39,499 bases of DNA from Calothrix rhizosoleniae SC01 (GTDB lineage Bacteria > Cyanobacteriota > Cyanobacteriia > Cyanobacteriales > Nostocaceae): positions 1 through 39,499 of the forward strand of contig NZ_FYBH01000124.1 of NCBI RefSeq assembly GCF_900185595.1. The letters run 5' to 3'. The number at the start of each line of letters is the position of its first letter. Position 1 is the first letter of the stretch. Positions 34,900 through 39,499 of the stretch are shown one piece after another. The notes under the pieces were generated by a model. That model was given only the letters and a program-made list of their open reading frames with translations. It did no database searches and was not told the origin of the DNA. A program made the translations under genes and the position numbers.

Positions 34900-36027
34900 T
34901 TATGATATTTTTTGCCTTTTAAAAAGAGATAAACAAAGAACGAACAATCCTAAGGTTACTATCATCAGGAATAGTAGTGGTTGCCACAAAAGCTGAAATC
35001 CAACACCTTTGATGAGAACACTACGCAAAATAAAAATGTAGTGGCGTAGGGGATTGACAAGGGTCAATGTTTGAAAAAAAGAAGGCATGGCTTCAATGGG
35101 TGTATAAGCTCCAGATAACTGTACTAAAGGTACGTTAATGAAAAGTGTGGTTAGAAATGCTTGTAGCAGATTCTGATTGAGTAAACCTACGAGTAATCCC
35201 AATTCAGATGTCAGCAAAATATAAACAGAAGTGGTAATGAGAAACATTAACCAACTGCCACGAAAGGGTAAATCAAAGACAATTTGACTAAAAAAGTTGG
35301 CAATTAGTACCATAAACAGGACAATTCCCAAAAGAGGAATTAATTTGCCAACTATTAATTCCCAGGGTCGTAATGGAGTGAGGGAAAGTTGCTCAAAAGT
35401 GCCATAGTCTTTTTCCGCCGTCATGGTTGATGAAGCAGCAAAAGTACTAATGGCAGTCAAAATTACTCCCACTACCCCTGGTACAAAATACCAACTGCTT
35501 ACTAGCCCAGGATTATATAAAATTTTTGTTTGCAGATTAATTAACGAAGATTCAGGTAGATTGTCATTACCATAGCGATACTGACGGATAATTTGACTCA
35601 AATAACTTTGAATAATACCAACTCGATTAGCATCAACTCCGTCAATTAAGAGTTGTACATCAGCCAACTTATCCTCAGCCAGTCGACGCTCAAAATTGGG
35701 GGGAATTACCAGAGCAACCTTAATGTCTCCTGCCATTAGGGATCTCTGTAAGTCTTTTTCTTGTAAAGTTTCTACCCTAGGGGTGACTACATCGCTTGTG
35801 GCTAGAATGGCAATAAATTCTCGACTGGCTGTAGTCTGGGCATAGTCTACAACCCCTAAGCTCAGTTCTTGAACGCTGGGATTGAGAGCAAAACCATAAA
35901 CTATCATGTAAAATAGCGGTGCCAAAACAATTGTAATTAAAAGTTGGCGATCGCGAAAAATGCTGGTTATGTCTTTAAAGACAACTGCCCACATACCTCT
36001 ATTAGAAAAAAATTTAACCTTTCTCAT
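34900..36027 (-). CDS. ABC-2 type exporter permease (YbhR/YbhS-like), second permease
   Basis: The 375-residue membrane protein has one N-terminal helix (LLITIVLAPLFYMIVYGFAL), a long periplasmic domain (about 50-175; VTPRVETLQEKDLQRSLMAGD) and five C-terminal helices, the ABC-2 membrane layout. The motif MTAEKDYGTFEQLSLTPLRPWELIVGKLIP is the conserved coupling helix of this family. It is the third gene of the operon, 23 bp after the first permease, and would pair with it as the transmembrane heterodimer. It exports an unidentified substrate. Confidence 0.92.
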   Translation of the reverse strand: MRKVKFFSNRGMWAVVFKDITSIFRDRQLLITIVLAPLFYMIVYGFALNPSVQELSLGVVDYAQTTASREFIAILATSDVVTPRVETLQEKDLQRSLMAGDIKVALVIPPNFERRLAEDKLADVQLLIDGVDANRVGIIQSYLSQIIRQYRYGNDNLPESSLINLQTKILYNPGLVSSWYFVPGVVGVILTAISTFAASSTMTAEKDYGTFEQLSLTPLRPWELIVGKLIPLLGIVLFMVLIANFFSQIVFDLPFRGSWLMFLITTSVYILLTSELGLLVGLLNQNLLQAFLTTLFINVPLVQLSGAYTPIEAMPSFFQTLTLVNPLRHYIFILRSVLIKGVGFQLLWQPLLFLMIVTLGLFVLCLSLFKRQKIS

Positions 36028-36050
36028 TTCCCATACTGGATTAGGGATTT

Positions 36051-37142
36051 TCAGTCTCTGCTAAATTTCCACCAAGATAGCACGAACATTCCCAGAGTCA
36101 GCAGGAGCAGGATCGGGATAACATGACTAATACGAACCCAGCCGGCTCCAAAAACAAAAGCATCCCGCGTGAGTTCGATATAGTAACGGGCTGCCACAAT
36201 ATCAGCAAGTATTGACAATGGCCAGGGAATATTTTCCACAGGATATATAAAACCTGACAGCCAGACAGAAGCTAAAAGTCCTGTATTCATAACACTCTGG
36301 ACGGCAACTAAAGCTTGCCCAGAGTAAACTCCAACAAGGAGCCCGTAAATCACACTTACCATCAAAAATACTATAGTGCCAATGATTAATGGCCAAGGAT
36401 TTCCTACTGGCCAAACATTAAAAAGTACTGCCCCCAATCCCATTAATAATACTGTCTCGCCAATAGCAATCAATACATAGGCTAAAACCTTACCTAAAAG
36501 AAACTCCCAAGCACTCATCCCTGATGCTTTGAATTGCACCAATGTTCCTTGTTCTTTCTCTCGTACCATTGCCATTGCTGTTACCAAAGCGGGATAGGTA
36601 AATAACACAACAGCATATACTCCAGGCACAATAAACAGAGATTCTTTTCGCCCAGGATTAAACCAAATACGGGTATGGGGTAAAACGTCAGGACTCTGAA
36701 TCTGAAAACCTTGCTTTTCTAGGAAAAATTGAGTGGTAGCACGAAGACTGTTTTGGATTACTCTAGCGTTGTTCACATCTGTACCATCAATTAACACCTG
36801 GATGGCATTGATTTTTTGTTTTTGCAATTGACGTGAAAAGTTGGGAGGTATGATGATTACTGCTTGAGCCATTCCCCTGTCCAGTAAGTCCGTGCCATCT
36901 TTCGTTGTGGCTGCTAAGGGCTTAAACTGATTAGTGGCAAACACCTGCTCGATATAACCTCGACTGAGGGGGCTATTGTCAAAATCTCTGATTGCTAATG
37001 GCACATCTTTAATTTCCAGACGAATGGCAAAGCCAAAAATCACCATGGTCATTAAAGGTAACAAGAAAACCAATGCTGCTGCTAGGCGATTGCGACGAAA
37101 CTGTAATAATTCTTTGATACACTGAGCTAAAATTGTTTCCAT
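36051..37142 (-). CDS. ABC-2 type exporter permease (YbhR/YbhS-like), first permease
   Basis: The 363-residue permease has the same layout as its neighbour: an N-terminal helix (AAALVFLLPLMTMVIFGFAI), a periplasmic domain (PNFSRQLQKQKINAIQVLIDG), and five C-terminal helices with the coupling motif MVREKEQGTLVQFKASGMSAWEFLLGKVL. It starts 14 bp after the ATPase gene ends. The two permeases are paralogues. Confidence 0.92.
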   Translation of the reverse strand: METILAQCIKELLQFRRNRLAAALVFLLPLMTMVIFGFAIRLEIKDVPLAIRDFDNSPLSRGYIEQVFATNQFKPLAATTKDGTDLLDRGMAQAVIIIPPNFSRQLQKQKINAIQVLIDGTDVNNARVIQNSLRATTQFFLEKQGFQIQSPDVLPHTRIWFNPGRKESLFIVPGVYAVVLFTYPALVTAMAMVREKEQGTLVQFKASGMSAWEFLLGKVLAYVLIAIGETVLLMGLGAVLFNVWPVGNPWPLIIGTIVFLMVSVIYGLLVGVYSGQALVAVQSVMNTGLLASVWLSGFIYPVENIPWPLSILADIVAARYYIELTRDAFVFGAGWVRISHVIPILLLLTLGMFVLSWWKFSRD

Positions 37143-37156
37143 TTCCCTATCATCCT

Positions 37157-39100
37157 CTAAGGGTGTTTGGCAATTTTGAGAAATGCTGCTTCTAAAGAGA
37201 AGGGAATAGGAGTAATTTGGTAAGATTCAGTTTCTACAGCAGCTAAGTAGTTTTCTAGTCGAGAAATATCTGAGGGTTGCTCTAAAATTATCTGAATGCG
37301 ATCGCTCATCAGAATTATGCGCCAAGGTTCAAACTGCTGTTCTAAGTTATACAGGTTTTTTTTGGGAGAGTTGGATAAAATTTCGACTAAAACCCCTTTC
37401 TGTTGCATTTTGATATTTTTTGGCGAACCACGAACAATTAGTTTTCCTGACCTCATAAACAACAAATTAGTACAGTATTCTGCTTCTTCCATCGAGTGGG
37501 TAGTGACAACAATTGCTGTACCTTGGCGAGCAAATTTTTGCAGAATTTGCCAGAAATGTCGCCTGACTAGAATATCCATCCCACTGGTAGGTTCATCCAG
37601 AAATAAGATATCGGGTTGGTGTAAAATAGCTGCACCAAAAGCAACTCGCTGTTTATTACCTCCAGAAAGATTAGCTACCCGCACATTAGCGTGCCCAGTC
37701 AAGTCGAATGTTTCCAGTAGCCAAGCAATACGAGTCTTAAGTTGCTGATTGCTAACTCCATAGGCTCGACCAAAAAAAGACAAATTTTCGAGAATGGTCA
37801 GACTAGGATACAAAGCAAATTTTTGACTCATGTAGCCAATTTTTTGCTTAACTGAAGGTGAAGAGAGAGACAAATACTCAGATGTAAAGCCGATTTTACC
37901 CCTACTAGGAACGAGCAGCCCGCATAATAACTTCATTAAAGTTGTTTTACCAGCACCATTAGCTCCCAACAGACCACAAATTTCCCCTCTATTAATCCTC
38001 AAGTTGAGGGGTTGCACTGCCTGAAATTTACCGTAAGCTTTGCTGGCACCATCAACATTAAGTATCCAATTACTGCCAAAGTTGTCAATGGAGGGTAAAG
38101 AAGATACAGATCCCACTTCCGGAAAACGTGCTTTGGCTGAGGAGGTTTCCTGTAAGTTATAAGCCATAACATTTTCCAGAGTAGGACGATCAGGGTTGAT
38201 ACTAGTGACAGGTAACTGGTGAAAATTTAATATTTCTTGTATCTTTTTCTCTGGAAATCGTACTTCTTTGTGGAGAAAAACTACTAGGCGATCGCCTAAA
38301 CTTTGTACGTCTACGATAGAATTGGGTTTGGTAGCGATCTCATTTTTTAAAGCTTGTTCCGTTGCTGCAAAAATTGCTCCCGATGCTAAAAATGGATCGT
38401 CAGGTACAACTTCAAAACATTGTAAATCTATTCTATTCTTTAATTCTTCTGGAGTTCCGATTTCTTTAATAGTACCCCTGTGGATTAAAGCAACGCGATC
38501 GCATCTTTCCGCCTCATCTAGATAATGAGTTGAAACTACGATAGTAGTTCCTGCGCGAGCAATTTTTGATAAAAAGCTCCAAATCTCATGGCGGGAAACT
38601 GCATCAATACCTGTGGAGACTTCATCCAGTAATAGAATTCGGGGTTGGGTTATTAAGATGCAGCAAAGGGCTAGCTTTTGCTTCATACCACCAGATAAAT
38701 GACCTGCCAATCTATTAGCAAAAGGTTTTAAGCCTAACCATTGGAGATACTGCTTGCGGCGAGATTGAAAGATTTCTTCCGGAAGACGACGTGTTTTGAC
38801 ATAGTAACGTAGATTTTCGTCTATGCTCAAATCAGAATACAATGAAAACTGTTGTGTTAAATATCCCAGGGAAGAACGTACAATTGAGGGGTGTTTTCCC
38901 ATAATTTCAACCGTGCCATAAGTTATGGGTTGTACGCCAGCTAAGGCTTTGATGATAGAAGTTTTTCCGGCACCATTTGTTCCGATCAAGCCAAATATTT
39001 CCCCAGGATATACTTCAAAATCAATATCGTTAACAGCAGCAAAATTTTTATAAAACTGTCGTAATTTTTTTACTTGAATAATGGCTCGATTCTGTTTCAT
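37157..39100 (-). CDS. Tandem ABC transporter ATPase (YbhF-like fused dual ATPase)
   Basis: This 647-residue protein holds two complete nucleotide-binding domains. The first has Walker A GLIGTNGAGKTSIIKAL, signature LSGGMKQKLAL and Walker B ILLLDEVSTGID; the second has GLLGANGAGKTTLMKLL, LSGGNKQRVAFG and DILFLDEPTSGMD. The linker spans about residues 300-350. Both sites look catalytically complete. Fusion of two ATPases followed by two ABC-2 permeases matches ybhF-ybhS-ybhR drug-exporter operons. In those, a HlyD-type membrane-fusion protein (YbhG) usually precedes; none is present in the 400 bp upstream that the window shows. Confidence 0.94.
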   Translation of the reverse strand: MKQNRAIIQVKKLRQFYKNFAAVNDIDFEVYPGEIFGLIGTNGAGKTSIIKALAGVQPITYGTVEIMGKHPSIVRSSLGYLTQQFSLYSDLSIDENLRYYVKTRRLPEEIFQSRRKQYLQWLGLKPFANRLAGHLSGGMKQKLALCCILITQPRILLLDEVSTGIDAVSRHEIWSFLSKIARAGTTIVVSTHYLDEAERCDRVALIHRGTIKEIGTPEELKNRIDLQCFEVVPDDPFLASGAIFAATEQALKNEIATKPNSIVDVQSLGDRLVVFLHKEVRFPEKKIQEILNFHQLPVTSINPDRPTLENVMAYNLQETSSAKARFPEVGSVSSLPSIDNFGSNWILNVDGASKAYGKFQAVQPLNLRINRGEICGLLGANGAGKTTLMKLLCGLLVPSRGKIGFTSEYLSLSSPSVKQKIGYMSQKFALYPSLTILENLSFFGRAYGVSNQQLKTRIAWLLETFDLTGHANVRVANLSGGNKQRVAFGAAILHQPDILFLDEPTSGMDILVRRHFWQILQKFARQGTAIVVTTHSMEEAEYCTNLLFMRSGKLIVRGSPKNIKMQQKGVLVEILSNSPKKNLYNLEQQFEPWRIILMSDRIQIILEQPSDISRLENYLAAVETESYQITPIPFSLEAAFLKIAKHP

Positions 39101-39446
39101 TATTTAATATATAAAATTTTAATTAAAGAAAAACTGAGATTAGGTGCTCAAATTCTTTGAATTTAACCCGTTTTTCAAGAGTTGTAAGGTCTGAAATTGA
39201 AATTAGTGAGCGGTAAGCGTTCGCGTAATCTTTTTTTGAAGTTTATTATGTAATATTACTATAGTCTAAGTTGTATTAATTACTTTAAAATATTGAATAT
39301 ATAACTCTCATCTACACATTTTGGTACTCTTTATTTGCTTTTTACCGGTTTATTCGATCAGATGCAGGATGTGAGTTAAGTTACGAGTTGATCCGTTCAG
39401 ATTTTATTTGAACTCAACTCCTCATAAACTGAGTAACAAGTCTTTT
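39101..39446. other. Region upstream of the exporter operon
   Basis: This 346-bp A+T-rich region should contain the operon promoter. It includes a GGTAAGCGTTCGCGTAATC word of a dispersed repeat at 39210-39229. No gene, element end or operator palindrome was recognised. Confidence 0.4.
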
Positions 39447-39499
39447 ATGGATAAATATTTATTAGATCAAGAAAATACTGGAATTAAGCGTAATAAGTA
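39447..39499 (+). other. Possible start of a gene running off the window
   Basis: An ATG at 39447 opens a 17-codon frame (MDKYLLDQENTGIKRNK) to the window end. The last two bases are TA, so the next codon may be a stop. There is no strong ribosome site. It is divergent from the exporter operon and could be the first codons of a regulator, but nothing identifies it. Confidence 0.2.

Overview
The window comes from a cyanobacterial chromosome, most likely a filamentous, heterocyst-forming (Nostocales-type) species. The evidence is the many HIP1 octamers (GCGATCGC), the A+T-rich intergenic DNA with short G-rich heptamer-like repeats, a full-length ChlH (Mg-chelatase H subunit), a group 2 sigma factor, a XisH/XisI pair, and many small non-autonomous elements. 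I saw no tRNA, rRNA, CRISPR array or complete autonomous insertion sequence.

Layout. 1-8.9 kb is housekeeping: the N-terminal tip of a Ser/Thr kinase, cbiT (cobalamin), cdsA (phospholipids), a DUF2993 protein, an RsuA-type pseudouridine synthase, a RodZ-like HTH/membrane protein, malQ, a Nudix hydrolase, ridA, a [2Fe-2S] thioredoxin-like protein and a small unknown. Remnants of IS200/IS605-type elements flank cdsA. 9.4-13.9 kb holds a Dps-like ferritin with an unusual ferroxidase centre and carB. 13.9-18.1 kb is an accessory strip: two adjacent MITE-like elements, G-rich repeats, a Uma2 remnant, a group 2 sigma factor, a further MITE-like element with target duplication, an intact Uma2 gene and a P-loop kinase of higher G+C.

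18.1-27.7 kb is a complete chemosensory cluster on the minus strand: CheW, CheR-TPR, MCP, Cys-rich CheW, CheA-REC, CheB, then a REC-histidine kinase. Gene content and domain fusions match the Wsp (surface-sensing) pathway, but the last gene carries a histidine kinase module where WspR carries a diguanylate cyclase. The receptor gene is interrupted near its start by a 127-bp TA-flanked element that keeps the frame and adds one amber codon.

28.0-29.9 kb carries xisI/xisH, decayed fragments (a DUF433 tail and what looks like a copy of the hicB tail) and a hicA-hicB toxin-antitoxin pair with a perfect palindrome upstream and a hairpin between the genes. 30.0-34.0 kb is chlH, followed by a small lipoprotein gene and a three-gene exporter operon (fused dual ATPase plus two ABC-2 permeases, YbhFSR type). 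The last 400 bases hold no convincing gene.
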